A stretch of 64,000 nucleotides of DNA from Flavobacterium panici (GCF_903819335.1 NZ_CAIJDE010000049.1:62001-126000); one strand, 5' to 3'. Shown: positions 27,557 to 35,933, numbered from the stretch's first letter. Notes: generated by a model not told the origin, from the sequence alone. A program made the numbers and translations.

Positions 27557-28660
27557 TTAAATTAAAATGTAATTTTGAATTAATGACTCAACAAAATTCT
27601 TGTCTGGAATAAATTCGATTAATTCAATTTTAGTAAGCTTTAAATTTTTACTATTCACTTTTTGCAGGAAAATATAAAGCCCTTTATTAATTTTTAATGA
27701 ATTCATCGAAACGCTGTTGAACAAAAAGTAATCTGATCCATTTATATAAAAGTTATACAATTGAAAATTGAATTTATAACGATAATCAGCCTCTTTAAAT
27801 TCTAATACATTTACTTTACTATCAGCCTCATTTGAAATAAAAATATTTTTATTTAAAAACTCATATTGCTCTGTAAATTCAGTAAGAATATCTCCAAACA
27901 TGCTCCAGCATTGGCTTAAAGATTCTTCGCAAAACGCATCTTTATCTTCTACCGGATAAATAGCCTCTTTAATAATAACTTTAATAAGGCCATCTTCTCT
28001 ATAAGAAAAAATAGGAATTAAGGGAATTTTTAATAAATGACATAAGTAAGGAATACCCTTTTGAGCACTCATTTCATGATTCAGGAATTTTACATTTAAA
28101 GAATGTTTTTGATCATTAACAGTAGTTGTGTTTCCATCCAGATAAGAAAAAAGACTTTTATTTTCTTTAATATTTCTTATCATTTTAAAGATTGATCTGG
28201 TATCTTCTGCATTTAAAAAATCAGGGTTCATTTTTAAATTTAAATCAATTCCGGATGTTGCAGGATTAATATCAGGATTCTCATACTGCACTTTTCTTTG
28301 ATACGAATAATTATCCATCACTACAGAAAAAGTAATTTTTTTCAAGGCCAGCAGAATTGGAATAGTCATGTACGGTCCCATATGAAATGAGGCATAAAAA
28401 GCCGGTCCCTTTAAAATTAAATTTTCTTCTCCATAAATCTTAATTTTTCCTGCGTTGTATAATGTTGAAAAATTATTAATTTCATTTATGGTAAGCCTTT
28501 TTTGTATGGAATAGTTTTTAAAAAATAAATCGTCGTTAATATTTTTTATCTTTTTACCATTGGCAGATACTCTAAGAAACTCAATCCTGTTTTCTGAGGA
28601 TTCATCTTCCCATTTTAATAAATTTACTTTTTGCTCAATTAAATTTAAGTAATCTTCCAT
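27557..28660 (-). CDS. LPLAT/LpxL-like acyltransferase-fold protein in the rSAM peptide operon
   Basis: A 367-aa protein from the chosen start MEDYLNLIEQ. An in-frame start 45 nt further upstream lies inside the terminator hairpin and is rejected. Around residues 95-240 the pattern FHMGPYMTIPILL ... SYLDGNT ... FLNHEMSAQKGIPYLCHLLKIPLIPIF resembles the lysophospholipid/lipid A acyltransferase (LpxL/HtrB) fold, where a HX4D/E dyad is followed by a glycine-rich acceptor motif and a VPxF strand. The His is present but the residue at +5 is Met, not Asp or Glu, so catalysis may differ or be lost. It has no signal peptide or obvious membrane helix. Its place between precursor and protease suggests it acts on the peptide, perhaps by acylation. 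The assignment rests on weak motif similarity. Confidence 0.55.
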   Translation of the reverse strand: MEDYLNLIEQKVNLLKWEDESSENRIEFLRVSANGKKIKNINDDLFFKNYSIQKRLTINEINNFSTLYNAGKIKIYGEENLILKGPAFYASFHMGPYMTIPILLALKKITFSVVMDNYSYQRKVQYENPDINPATSGIDLNLKMNPDFLNAEDTRSIFKMIRNIKENKSLFSYLDGNTTTVNDQKHSLNVKFLNHEMSAQKGIPYLCHLLKIPLIPIFSYREDGLIKVIIKEAIYPVEDKDAFCEESLSQCWSMFGDILTEFTEQYEFLNKNIFISNEADSKVNVLEFKEADYRYKFNFQLYNFYINGSDYFLFNSVSMNSLKINKGLYIFLQKVNSKNLKLTKIELIEFIPDKNFVESLIQNYILI

Positions 28661-28680
28661 ATAGCATTTTATATTAATTA

Positions 28681-28726
28681 AAAAAACTAAACACCCTTGA
28701 AACAATTAAGCTTCGTAGGTGTTTAG
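28681..28726 (-). terminator. Intrinsic terminator between precursor gene and downstream genes
   Basis: On the minus strand a perfect 9-bp stem (CTAAACACC, complement of 28718-28726, pairing with 28687-28695) is followed at once by a run of T residues (complement of 28681-28686). It begins 8 nt after the precursor stop. Readthrough would give much more precursor mRNA than acyltransferase and protease mRNA, a common RiPP operon design. Confidence 0.85.
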
Positions 28727-28734
28727 ATTAATTT

Positions 28735-28884
28735 CTAGTGGCCTGAACCAAAACAACAGCTAGAATTTCCATTTGGACTTTGTGGTCCATCTGCAGCATC
28801 TGCAGCAATTAACTGAACCATTTCTAGTCTTTCTTCCAGTTCGATTACTTCCAGCTCTTTTTTTAAATCTTCTAAATCACTCAT
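28735..28884 (-). CDS. Epipeptide-like RiPP precursor peptide (49 aa) with C-terminal GSGH
   Basis: A 49-residue peptide starting MSDLEDLKKELEVIELEERL, an acidic helical leader, and ending in the likely core DGPQSPNGNSSCCFGSGH. Bacillus YydF/EpeX is also 49 residues, ends in WILGSGH and is matured by a radical SAM epimerase and an M50 protease; both enzyme types flank this gene. Unlike EpeX, the core holds two adjacent Cys and is Ser/Asn/Gly-rich, so the modification may be thioether formation or epimerisation. It lies 63 nt after the rSAM gene and 8 nt before a strong terminator. Codon use is typical of the neighbours. A chance reading frame is unlikely given position, terminator and the GSGH match; the relation to YydF is recalled, not searched. 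Confidence 0.82.
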   Translation of the reverse strand: MSDLEDLKKELEVIELEERLEMVQLIAADAADGPQSPNGNSSCCFGSGH

Positions 28885-28947
28885 GTTTTTTGATTTAAAT
28901 GTATGTCTACTCTATATAGGTTTTTCGACTTCCCCCTATTGTCTGGC

Positions 28948-30300
28948 CTAAACAATATTTTTAAGTTGTAAATACTCTTCTTTTCTTTTACTAAATTCTA
29001 ACAATAACCGGTCTTCAATATTATACTTAATAGCAGGACAAGGCGATATACCTTCTTTCCATAATTTAGGACAGGCGCCGCCGCAAATAGGTAATATTCT
29101 GCATGTTGTACACGGAACTTCTCCGTTTAAAATATCATCGTTCCATGAAGCAAACGATCTTTCGGTATTTACATAGGACTCATCATTTAGTTTCCCTAAC
29201 TTAAAGGCATGGATATCTTTATAAACATCTACCTGAGAGATTTCTGTACAGTTATATACATTACCATCTGCATCAAATACTTCAGCATGTTCATGCAGAC
29301 TTGTGCATACTATATTGGTTTTCTTACCCGGCAGTATTGCAAAAGAATGCTGTTTTTTCATTAACAGTAAATATTCATTTATTTGAAACTTAGAATAGTT
29401 TTGATGCGACAATGCATTTAAATGGGCATCATTGCCCCAGGAATGAATAGGTGCGGTATAAAATGATATTTTTTCCAGAATCTTTTCTTTATCAAGCAGT
29501 TCAATTAAATCAAATGCACTATTATAATTTGATTCATCTACATTACAGCGAATTCTTATAGCGCAGTTTAATTGATCAAATCTTGGATCATTTACTATAT
29601 CTTTTAAATTTTTAAAGATCAAAGCAAATGTTTTATCTTTTAATTTGGTGTGTCTTCTTGCATCATGATTTTCTTCTGTACCGTCCAGAGTAATTTCAAA
29701 ATTTTCAACTTTATAATTTTCTACCAAATCAAAAAAAATATCCTTTTTTAAGCTTAATCCGTTGGTTACCATTTTAGCCGAATACGTGCAATTATTTTTT
29801 GAGGCTAACTCCATTAACGCTGCAGACAATTTCCTGATGTTTAACAAACCCATTAATGGCTCAGCACCAAACCAGGAAATACCTAACTTTTTATATTTTT
29901 TGATTTTTAAATTATTTGAGATTCTTTCAATAATTTTTTTGTTCAAATTATCGGTTAATTTTTTTTTTGTGTGTACCTGACCGCAATATTCACAGCCTAA
30001 CTGGCAATTTGCAGATGGCGAAATAACCTGATAAAGTAAGTCCTCGTTTTTAATGGCTTCTTTATTTTCCTGAATTATAAAATCTAACTCATTAAAGCTG
30101 CTCGAAACCAGTATTTTATTTTTTAATAATTCATTTAATGAAGTATTGTCAATCTTGTCGAAGAGTTTATTAATTAAGATATGATACAAATCCAGTTGAA
30201 TTAATATCATTGTGGTTGAAATAGTAGAGTAAACTAAAACGTATTTATTTGATATGATAGGCTGGGAAAAAACTAAATAATCTGATAATTTATATTTCAT
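28948..30300 (-). CDS. Radical SAM/SPASM peptide-modifying enzyme
   Basis: A 450-aa radical SAM maturase. The SAM cluster motif is CQLGCEYC (Cys99, Cys103, Cys106; CX3CX2C). A SPASM domain binding auxiliary Fe-S clusters is seen from about residue 335: a Cys in NIVCTSLHEH, another in VYNCTEIS, then VPCTTCRILPICGGACPKLW and a final Cys in SPCPAIKYN. The N-terminal 95 residues may contain a recognition element for the leader, not clearly identifiable by eye. Enzymes of this type install thioethers, C-C bonds or epimerise residues. It is the first gene of the operon, 180-190 nt from its promoter, and precedes the precursor gene. The chemistry on the Cys-Cys core is unknown; Bacillus YydG, the functional analogue, is an epimerase. 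Confidence 0.9.
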   Translation of the reverse strand: MKYKLSDYLVFSQPIISNKYVLVYSTISTTMILIQLDLYHILINKLFDKIDNTSLNELLKNKILVSSSFNELDFIIQENKEAIKNEDLLYQVISPSANCQLGCEYCGQVHTKKKLTDNLNKKIIERISNNLKIKKYKKLGISWFGAEPLMGLLNIRKLSAALMELASKNNCTYSAKMVTNGLSLKKDIFFDLVENYKVENFEITLDGTEENHDARRHTKLKDKTFALIFKNLKDIVNDPRFDQLNCAIRIRCNVDESNYNSAFDLIELLDKEKILEKISFYTAPIHSWGNDAHLNALSHQNYSKFQINEYLLLMKKQHSFAILPGKKTNIVCTSLHEHAEVFDADGNVYNCTEISQVDVYKDIHAFKLGKLNDESYVNTERSFASWNDDILNGEVPCTTCRILPICGGACPKLWKEGISPCPAIKYNIEDRLLLEFSKRKEEYLQLKNIV

Positions 30301-30489
30301 TCTTAAATATTTTTGATCTTAATGGTATTCCCATCTAATATTCAGGCTTTAAAAACAGCAGGGATGATTCACAGATTTGCATTTTAATTATAAAAGCAAT
30401 TCATTCTTTTCTAAAAATTATTTGGATTTTTTAGCGTCTGCTAAGCAATTTGTAAAGTGCAAACTCTATTTATGGATTTTTTTCTGTAG

Positions 30490-30566
30490 TAAAACTAGAT
30501 GATGACAACAAACAAAACAAAAACTAGTGTACTGGATTTATAAATATAGAATCGATATTTATAAAT
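30490..30566 (-). promoter_or_regulatory. Promoter of the epipeptide-type operon with twin ATTTATAAAT operators
   Basis: On the minus strand a -33 TTTG (complement of 30518-30521), a 20-nt spacer and a -7 TAGTTTTA (complement of 30490-30497). Fourteen bp upstream of the -33 box are palindromes ATTTATAAAT at 30536-30545 and 30557-30566, 21 bp apart. Every distance equals that in the NRPS operon promoter at 25933-26009. Confidence 0.75.
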
Positions 30567-30698
30567 TGCCTGATGACTCCGTTGTACAGCCTTTCTGTCA
30601 CTATGCTTAACAACTTCAACTTTTTTTGGTTTTCAATCACAAATTATCATAATCAAGTAAAAATTGTTTAAAGAAATAGTAATTATATTCTTATAATC

Positions 30699-30729
30699 AT
30701 TGATTAATTGATAAAATACTCTATTTTTG
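30699..30729 (+). promoter_or_regulatory. Probable promoter of the LanB operon
   Basis: A -7 element TATTTTTG at 30722-30729 fits TAnnTTTG, with a -33-like ATTG at 30699-30702 and a 19-nt spacer. Transcription would start about 20 nt before the dehydratase start codon. The -33 box is imperfect. Confidence 0.5.
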
Positions 30730-30754
30730 AAATCCGATTCTTATACTAAAATGT

Positions 30755-33046
30755 ATGCTTAAATCAGAAATAGATTATAGTTTTTTTTCATCCATTATTG
30801 CCCGAATTCCTGTTCACCCAATTAGTTTCTATAAAAATCTTACAAATGGATTTATAATTGAGGAAGAGGATATAAAGGAATTGTTAAAGGATAATAAAAT
30901 TAAGGAATCTCTATTTGTAGCATCACCAGAATTATATAAACAAGTGCAAAAATGGATTTCTTCAAAAAATTATCCAGCAGATAAAGGTCAAAAAATTAAA
31001 ATTTCGTTATTAAAGTATTTTATTCGGATGTCAACCAGATGCACACCCTTTGGTCTTTTCTCAGCATGTGGCTCTGGAAAATTTGGTACTGAAACAAAAA
31101 TTAATATTGATAATGCAAAATCCTTTTATAGAAAGACCCGTTTTGATATGCAATTCATCGCTAATTTAGGGAACGAACTTCAAAATAATTTACTGATTCA
31201 AAATGATTTACTTTATTATCCAAACAGTACTTTATACAAATTAGGTGATTATTACAGATATGTTCAATATATATTAAATCAAGACAGCCGTAATTATTCA
31301 CTTGAAGCAGTAAAACGAAATGAGTATTTAGATTTTATATTGGAAAAATCAGTTTTAGGAATTTCTAAAATTGAATTAATTAATTTTTTAAAATCAGATG
31401 AAATAACTGAAGGTGAGGCAATCGACTTTATAGACGAATTAATAAGTAATCAAATACTAGTTTCAGAATTGGAACTGACACTTACCGGAGATGATTTTTT
31501 AAATAAATTACTTTATTTAACTGATTCGCTCGAAAATTCTATAGGTGAAAAGGAAGAACAACTGCCAAATGATATAACTACTAAAAGCAAGTTACTTCCG
31601 AATCTGAAAATTTTGTCAAAAAAACTAGCACAGATTGATGAAGCACAAACACATTCAATATCATCTTATGAAAAAATTATTCAAATCATAAAAGATAAAA
31701 ATCTTTTGTTTAATGAAAAATATCTGTTTCAAACAGATTTATTTCTTAATTCGAATGAACTTCAGTTAGATGGAAAATACAAAGGTGAATTATTGAATGC
31801 CATAAAACTTTTAAATAAAATTTCTTCAATACCCAAAAAAACATTTCTAGAGAATTTTAAAATTGAATTTATTAAACGCTATGATGGCGAATCTATACCA
31901 TTAGTAAAAGCTTTAGATTTTGAAGCAGGAATTGGATACGGATTAGACAATGGAAATTTTGATGTCTCACCTATATTAGATGGTTTAGGATTAAATGAAT
32001 TGAATATTGATCATAAAACTATTTTAGGGCCGGTAGAAAAAATAATTCATTATAAATTTGAAAAAGCCATAATTAATAATGAAAAAAGTACTGAATTAAC
32101 TTTTAATGATTTTAAAGATATTGATTTTTCTAATCAAAATCTGCCCGATACATTTTCCTGCCTTTTTGAAATTGTTAAAGAAGACGAAAAAGAATGGATT
32201 GTAATTCAAAACATAGGAGGATCTAGTGCTGCAAATTTATTTGCAAGATTTTGTTATGGCAATGATTTTATAAATGCTTTTGCAAGTGAAATTACAAAAC
32301 ATGAATCAGATAGTAATGCCAATGCAATTATTGCTGAAATTGTTCATTTACCAGAATCTAGAACTGGAAATGTGCTAAGAAGACCGACTTTCAGATCTTA
32401 TGAAATTCCTTATTTAGGTCAGTCAAATTTAGATTTACTAAAGCAAATTCATATTACAGATATCCATTTAAAATTAAATTCCGGCCGTTTAATTTTATGG
32501 AGTAAAAAACATGGAAAGGAGATTATTCCAAAATTAACTAATGCCCATAATTTTTCTTATAAAGCTTTACCTATTTATCAATTTTTATGCGATATGCAAT
32601 TTGAAAATTGTAAATCCGGTATAGGAATTAAAACAGATAATTTAGAAAATTTATTTAATTATTTCCCAAGAGTAACTATTGGAAATTGCATTATTTTAAA
32701 AGCCAAATGGATTTTCAGCCATGAAAAAAATCCTGTTTTTTTCATGAATTTAAGTTCAAAATATAAAATTTATGAGAAAAATATTTTTAGTTTAATTGCA
32801 GATATTTCTTCAGCAATATCTAAATCACTGCCTCAATATATTTCACTGGTAGATGGAGATAATACTTTAATTATAAATACACAAAATTCGACTTGTGTTG
32901 AAATGCTTTTATCAGTCATTAAAAATCGAACAAAATTTATATTAGAAGAATATTTATTTCCATCAGATAAAATAGTTAAAGGTAAAGATGATTATTATGC
33001 AAACGAATTTATAGCAAGCTTGAAATGGGAAAAACATGGATTTTAA
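30755..33046 (+). CDS. LanB-type dehydratase, N-terminal (glutamylation) subunit
   Basis: A 763-aa class I lantibiotic dehydratase N-terminal protein. The diagnostic motif RMSTRCTPFGLFSACGSG lies near residues 90-107, and the C-terminal part carries the family pattern from VIQNIGGSSAANLFARF onward. The family glutamylates Ser/Thr side chains of a precursor peptide using Glu-tRNA. The elimination domain is a separate gene overlapping this stop by 11 nt, giving the split LanB seen in Bacteroidota such as pinensin producers. The ATG 4 nt further upstream stops after three codons, so 30755 is the start. The likely substrate is the peptide at 35742-35891. No LanC cyclase or dedicated transporter is nearby. 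Confidence 0.9.
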   Translation: MLKSEIDYSFFSSIIARIPVHPISFYKNLTNGFIIEEEDIKELLKDNKIKESLFVASPELYKQVQKWISSKNYPADKGQKIKISLLKYFIRMSTRCTPFGLFSACGSGKFGTETKINIDNAKSFYRKTRFDMQFIANLGNELQNNLLIQNDLLYYPNSTLYKLGDYYRYVQYILNQDSRNYSLEAVKRNEYLDFILEKSVLGISKIELINFLKSDEITEGEAIDFIDELISNQILVSELELTLTGDDFLNKLLYLTDSLENSIGEKEEQLPNDITTKSKLLPNLKILSKKLAQIDEAQTHSISSYEKIIQIIKDKNLLFNEKYLFQTDLFLNSNELQLDGKYKGELLNAIKLLNKISSIPKKTFLENFKIEFIKRYDGESIPLVKALDFEAGIGYGLDNGNFDVSPILDGLGLNELNIDHKTILGPVEKIIHYKFEKAIINNEKSTELTFNDFKDIDFSNQNLPDTFSCLFEIVKEDEKEWIVIQNIGGSSAANLFARFCYGNDFINAFASEITKHESDSNANAIIAEIVHLPESRTGNVLRRPTFRSYEIPYLGQSNLDLLKQIHITDIHLKLNSGRLILWSKKHGKEIIPKLTNAHNFSYKALPIYQFLCDMQFENCKSGIGIKTDNLENLFNYFPRVTIGNCIILKAKWIFSHEKNPVFFMNLSSKYKIYEKNIFSLIADISSAISKSLPQYISLVDGDNTLIINTQNSTCVEMLLSVIKNRTKFILEEYLFPSDKIVKGKDDYYANEFIASLKWEKHGF

Positions 33047-33911
33047 AACAAAAAGATTTTTTATCATTGGCGAGGAATGGGTCTATTATAAAATTTATTG
33101 CGGAAGCTACTCTGCAGACCGAATTTTAATTAATGAAATTGTAATAATTGCAGATGTACTATTTGAAAAGAAACTCATTGATGAGTGGTTTTTTATAAGA
33201 TATAAAGATCCTAATAATCATCTTAGAATACGTTTTCATCTAACTAATCTGGATGCATTTCAGGAAGTAATAAAATTTATAAACCTGTATCTGGCTAAAT
33301 TAATTAAAGACCAGGTTGTTAATGATTTTTTTCTGGCTAATTACAAAAGAGAAATAGAAAGATATGGAGGAAGTACTATTGTTGAAGCAGAAAAATTATT
33401 TTATCACAATAGTAAAAAAGTAGTTGAATTAATTAGTTGTACAACACCTGAATATGATGAAATAGCCAGGATTTTTAGTTCACTGCAAATGATTAAAGAT
33501 CTGTTGAAATATTTTGAAATACCAATAGACATTTGTCTGGAGTTTGTACAGCATGTCTCTATGAAATTTAAATCCGAGCATAATGTAAAAAAAGAAAATA
33601 CAAACAATTTATCCCGTGTGTATTTAAAATACAAAACAGATATTTTGTCATTTCTTGACAATGAACAGGATCCGGAATATTTGGATGGACTTAGTGAAAT
33701 AATAAAAATTAATCACGAAGAAATAAAAACTATAAAAACAATTTTGAGTAAAAGCGATCAAAATCAAAACATCAATTCTTTAGATTTAATTACTTCTTTT
33801 ATTCATATGAATATTAATAGAACATTCAGATCAAAACAAAAAGAATATGAATTGTTATGTTACGATTTTATGAGCCGGTATTATAAATATGTTATACATA
33901 AAAAACAATGA
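33036..33911 (+). CDS. LanB C-terminal elimination subunit (thiopeptide-type bacteriocin domain)
   Basis: A 291-aa SpaB/LanB C-terminal-type protein. The N-terminus EWVYYKIYCGSYSADRIL and the motif WFFIRYKDPNNHLRIRFH (about 50-67) are hallmarks of this family, where Arg and His residues in the RYxDPxxHLRxRF stretch help eliminate glutamate to give dehydroalanine or dehydrobutyrine. Length is normal for a stand-alone subunit. It overlaps the dehydratase gene by 11 nt and the regulator gene by 4 nt (ATGA), so all three are translationally coupled. It should form a complex with the 763-aa subunit. Confidence 0.9.
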   Translation: MDFKTKRFFIIGEEWVYYKIYCGSYSADRILINEIVIIADVLFEKKLIDEWFFIRYKDPNNHLRIRFHLTNLDAFQEVIKFINLYLAKLIKDQVVNDFFLANYKREIERYGGSTIVEAEKLFYHNSKKVVELISCTTPEYDEIARIFSSLQMIKDLLKYFEIPIDICLEFVQHVSMKFKSEHNVKKENTNNLSRVYLKYKTDILSFLDNEQDPEYLDGLSEIIKINHEEIKTIKTILSKSDQNQNINSLDLITSFIHMNINRTFRSKQKEYELLCYDFMSRYYKYVIHKKQ

Positions 33912-35614
33912 AAAAAATTACTTTAATCTTATTGCTTGCTATTAATGGAGTGATTTTCTCACAACAGAATAACTTACAGAACATAAATTTAAAAAAATTA
34001 AGTTTCAAAGAGTTAGATGAAAAAATAGAAAATTCAGCGTCAGACTTAAATCGAAAAAAAGTTTACATTGATGTTTATTATAAAAAAGCCAAAGAATTCA
34101 ATGACGTTTTTAGAATTGCAGACGCTATGTATTACAAAGCTTTAATTCACAGAGGTAAAGCAATTCAATTAAAATATGCAGATTCAATTATTTCATTGAC
34201 AAATAATAAGTCTGATTATATTTATCCGGCAAAAGCTTATGTATTGAAAGCTAATTACTTTCAAATCAACCTTAATTTAAATCAGGCATTAAAATATATA
34301 CTGATTGCTGAAAAGCTGTCTCAGAAAAGAGGCAATTTTGAGCAGAATTTAATCATTAAAAGATATATTGGATTAATAAAAATTGAATTAGGAAGACCTG
34401 AAGAGGCTTTGCCTTTATTTGTCGAGAACTTAAATTATTTTAAGAACAAGCCAAATAAAAAAATCGACGTTATTTTTATTAAATGGGTCCTTGCTGATAT
34501 TTATATAAGATTAAATAAAGAGGATGTTGCATTAAATTATATAAATAATGAATTAAAAACACTTCCCGTTACTAATCCATATTACCCATACTATATAATG
34601 TATAAAGGAATATGTTTGAATCTTAAAAATGATTTTAATCAAAGTAAAACTTATCTGGAAAAAGCTATAAGCTTAATTAAGAATACTGATGATACTTCAA
34701 ACTTAGCTATTTGTTATTATTATAAAGGAGAGAATATCTTTAAAAGCGAAAAAAACATTGATAAAGCAATGCTTTATTATGAAAAAGTCGATTCCATTTT
34801 AGTTAAAACAAAACAATACTCTTGTGATATAAAAGACAATTACATCCGTTTGATAGAAATTTCAAAGATTACTAATAATGATAAAAAACAATTATATTAT
34901 TTAAACAGGCTGATAGAGATTGAGAGCTATTTTAAAGCAAATAATGTAATACTTTCAAATAAAATAAGTAAAAATTATGACACACCAAATCTTTTAATTG
35001 AGAAAGAAAACTTAATTAAAGAGATTAAAAATGAAAATATTTTTCACACTATTATTTCTATTTTATTAATGTTAGGACTTGTATTTTCTATTTATTACCT
35101 AATAAAAGTAAAAAACAAAAATAAACTCTTTGAACAACGTTTTAATGAATTAATGCAGGCTCCTTTACTGGAAAATTCAAACAATGAAGAACAAATTATT
35201 CAAATAAAAAACAATCAGGAAGAAAAAACAATTGACCTGCCTATTGAAATGATAAAAGATATATTAAAAAAACTGTCTGAATTTGAAAATAAGAAAGGAT
35301 ATTTAAGACTAAACTTGAAACAGACAGATCTTGCCAGAGAATTTGCCAGTAATAGCAGCTATTTATCTAAAATTATCAATTTTTACAAAGAGAAAAACTT
35401 TAGTCAATACATTAATGATATGCGTATTGATTATGCTATTTCAAGATTGAAAAAAGATAAAAAATTTAGGAGATATACTATAAAAGCTATTTCAGAAGAG
35501 GTTGGCTTTAGTAATTCGGAATCTTTTGCAAAAGCATTTTACACAAAGACAGGACTGCAACCTTCGTATTTCATTAAAAAAATAGAAGAAACAAAAAATA
35601 AATTATCCGCATAG
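33908..35614 (+). CDS. Membrane TPR/AraC-type transcriptional regulator
   Basis: A 568-aa one-protein sensor-regulator of a type common in Flavobacteriia. It has an N-terminal signal sequence (KKITLILLLAINGVIFSQ), periplasmic tetratricopeptide repeats (about 60-340), a membrane helix (about 378-396), a short coiled linker and a C-terminal AraC-like helix-turn-helix domain (about 470-560, with LAREFASNSSYLSKIINFY and ISEEVGFSNSESFAKAFYTKTG). It is coupled to the LanB genes by an ATGA overlap. It is the only regulator in the natural-product region. AraC-type proteins bind paired sites about 21 bp apart, which matches the twin palindromes upstream of the other two operons, so it is a candidate regulator for all three loci. 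That link is inference. Confidence 0.88.
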   Translation: MKKITLILLLAINGVIFSQQNNLQNINLKKLSFKELDEKIENSASDLNRKKVYIDVYYKKAKEFNDVFRIADAMYYKALIHRGKAIQLKYADSIISLTNNKSDYIYPAKAYVLKANYFQINLNLNQALKYILIAEKLSQKRGNFEQNLIIKRYIGLIKIELGRPEEALPLFVENLNYFKNKPNKKIDVIFIKWVLADIYIRLNKEDVALNYINNELKTLPVTNPYYPYYIMYKGICLNLKNDFNQSKTYLEKAISLIKNTDDTSNLAICYYYKGENIFKSEKNIDKAMLYYEKVDSILVKTKQYSCDIKDNYIRLIEISKITNNDKKQLYYLNRLIEIESYFKANNVILSNKISKNYDTPNLLIEKENLIKEIKNENIFHTIISILLMLGLVFSIYYLIKVKNKNKLFEQRFNELMQAPLLENSNNEEQIIQIKNNQEEKTIDLPIEMIKDILKKLSEFENKKGYLRLNLKQTDLAREFASNSSYLSKIINFYKEKNFSQYINDMRIDYAISRLKKDKKFRRYTIKAISEEVGFSNSESFAKAFYTKTGLQPSYFIKKIEETKNKLSA

Positions 35615-35647
35615 TACTGATTATCAATACTTAACAACCTAAATCAT

Positions 35648-35665
35648 CTACATTTATAAATGTAG
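35648..35665. promoter_or_regulatory. 18-bp palindrome containing the ATTTATAAAT core
   Basis: The perfect palindrome CTACATTTATAAATGTAG shares its central ten bases with the twin operators upstream of the NRPS and rSAM operons. It stands 33 bp after the regulator stop and 76 bp before the precursor start. It could be a third operator or simply the stem of a terminator; only one copy is present and the promoter spacing differs. Confidence 0.45.
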
Positions 35666-35741
35666 ACAAGTACTATTATTTTAAATTACTTCATCAATAT
35701 ACATTTGTATCAAACTAGTATCAACTATAAATACAAATCAA

Positions 35742-35891
35742 ATGAAAAAAGTAAACAGAATTGAAGAAAAAAAACTTTCTTTGGAAAAATTTAGAATTGC
35801 AGAAATTAAAAACAAGAAAGTTATCGTAGGTGGCGGATCTGCGCTGGCAGATGAAGATCCACCAATTACTTCACCTACGATTAGAGGATAA
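35742..35891 (+). CDS. GG-leader RiPP precursor with Cys-free core (49 aa)
   Basis: A 49-residue peptide. The leader MKKVNRIEEKKLSLEKFRIA continues to a glycine stretch IVGGG (residues 28-32). The KKLSLEKFxIAxI pattern is that of the Bacteroidota class I lanthipeptide/GG-Bacteroidales precursor family. The core after the glycines is SALADEDPPITSPTIRG: two Ser, two Thr, three Pro and no Cys. It is flanked by the LanB operon and a prolyl oligopeptidase gene 42 nt downstream. A LanB pair could dehydrate Ser33, Thr43, Ser44 and Thr46, but lanthionine rings cannot form without Cys. The translation was read directly from the DNA and its family match is by recognition. Confidence 0.85.
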   Translation: MKKVNRIEEKKLSLEKFRIAEIKNKKVIVGGGSALADEDPPITSPTIRG

Positions 35892-35933
35892 TCAATTTTT
35901 AAGTTATCCAGGCAATTAAATAATGTTACATTA

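Larger units (their letters stand above)
30301..30754. other. Divergent intergenic region between the two RiPP operons
   Basis: A 454-bp gap between divergent genes. Bases 30301-30489 form the long leader of the rSAM transcript, 30490-30566 hold its promoter and twin palindromes, and 30699-30729 hold a probable promoter for the LanB operon. I found no further RiPP precursor frame here on either strand. Confidence 0.5.

Noticed and set aside
28661..28705. Upstream start for the acyltransferase-like gene
   Set aside because: The extra 15 residues would be encoded within and just after the terminator hairpin and are hydrophobic and Cys-rich, unlike the rest; the start at 28660 is preferred.
30301..30754. 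Additional RiPP precursor in the divergent gap
   Set aside because: No short frame with a GG leader or GSGH end was found on either strand.
30755..35891. True lanthipeptide locus
   Set aside because: The core has no Cys and no LanC gene is present, so lanthionine rings cannot be predicted.
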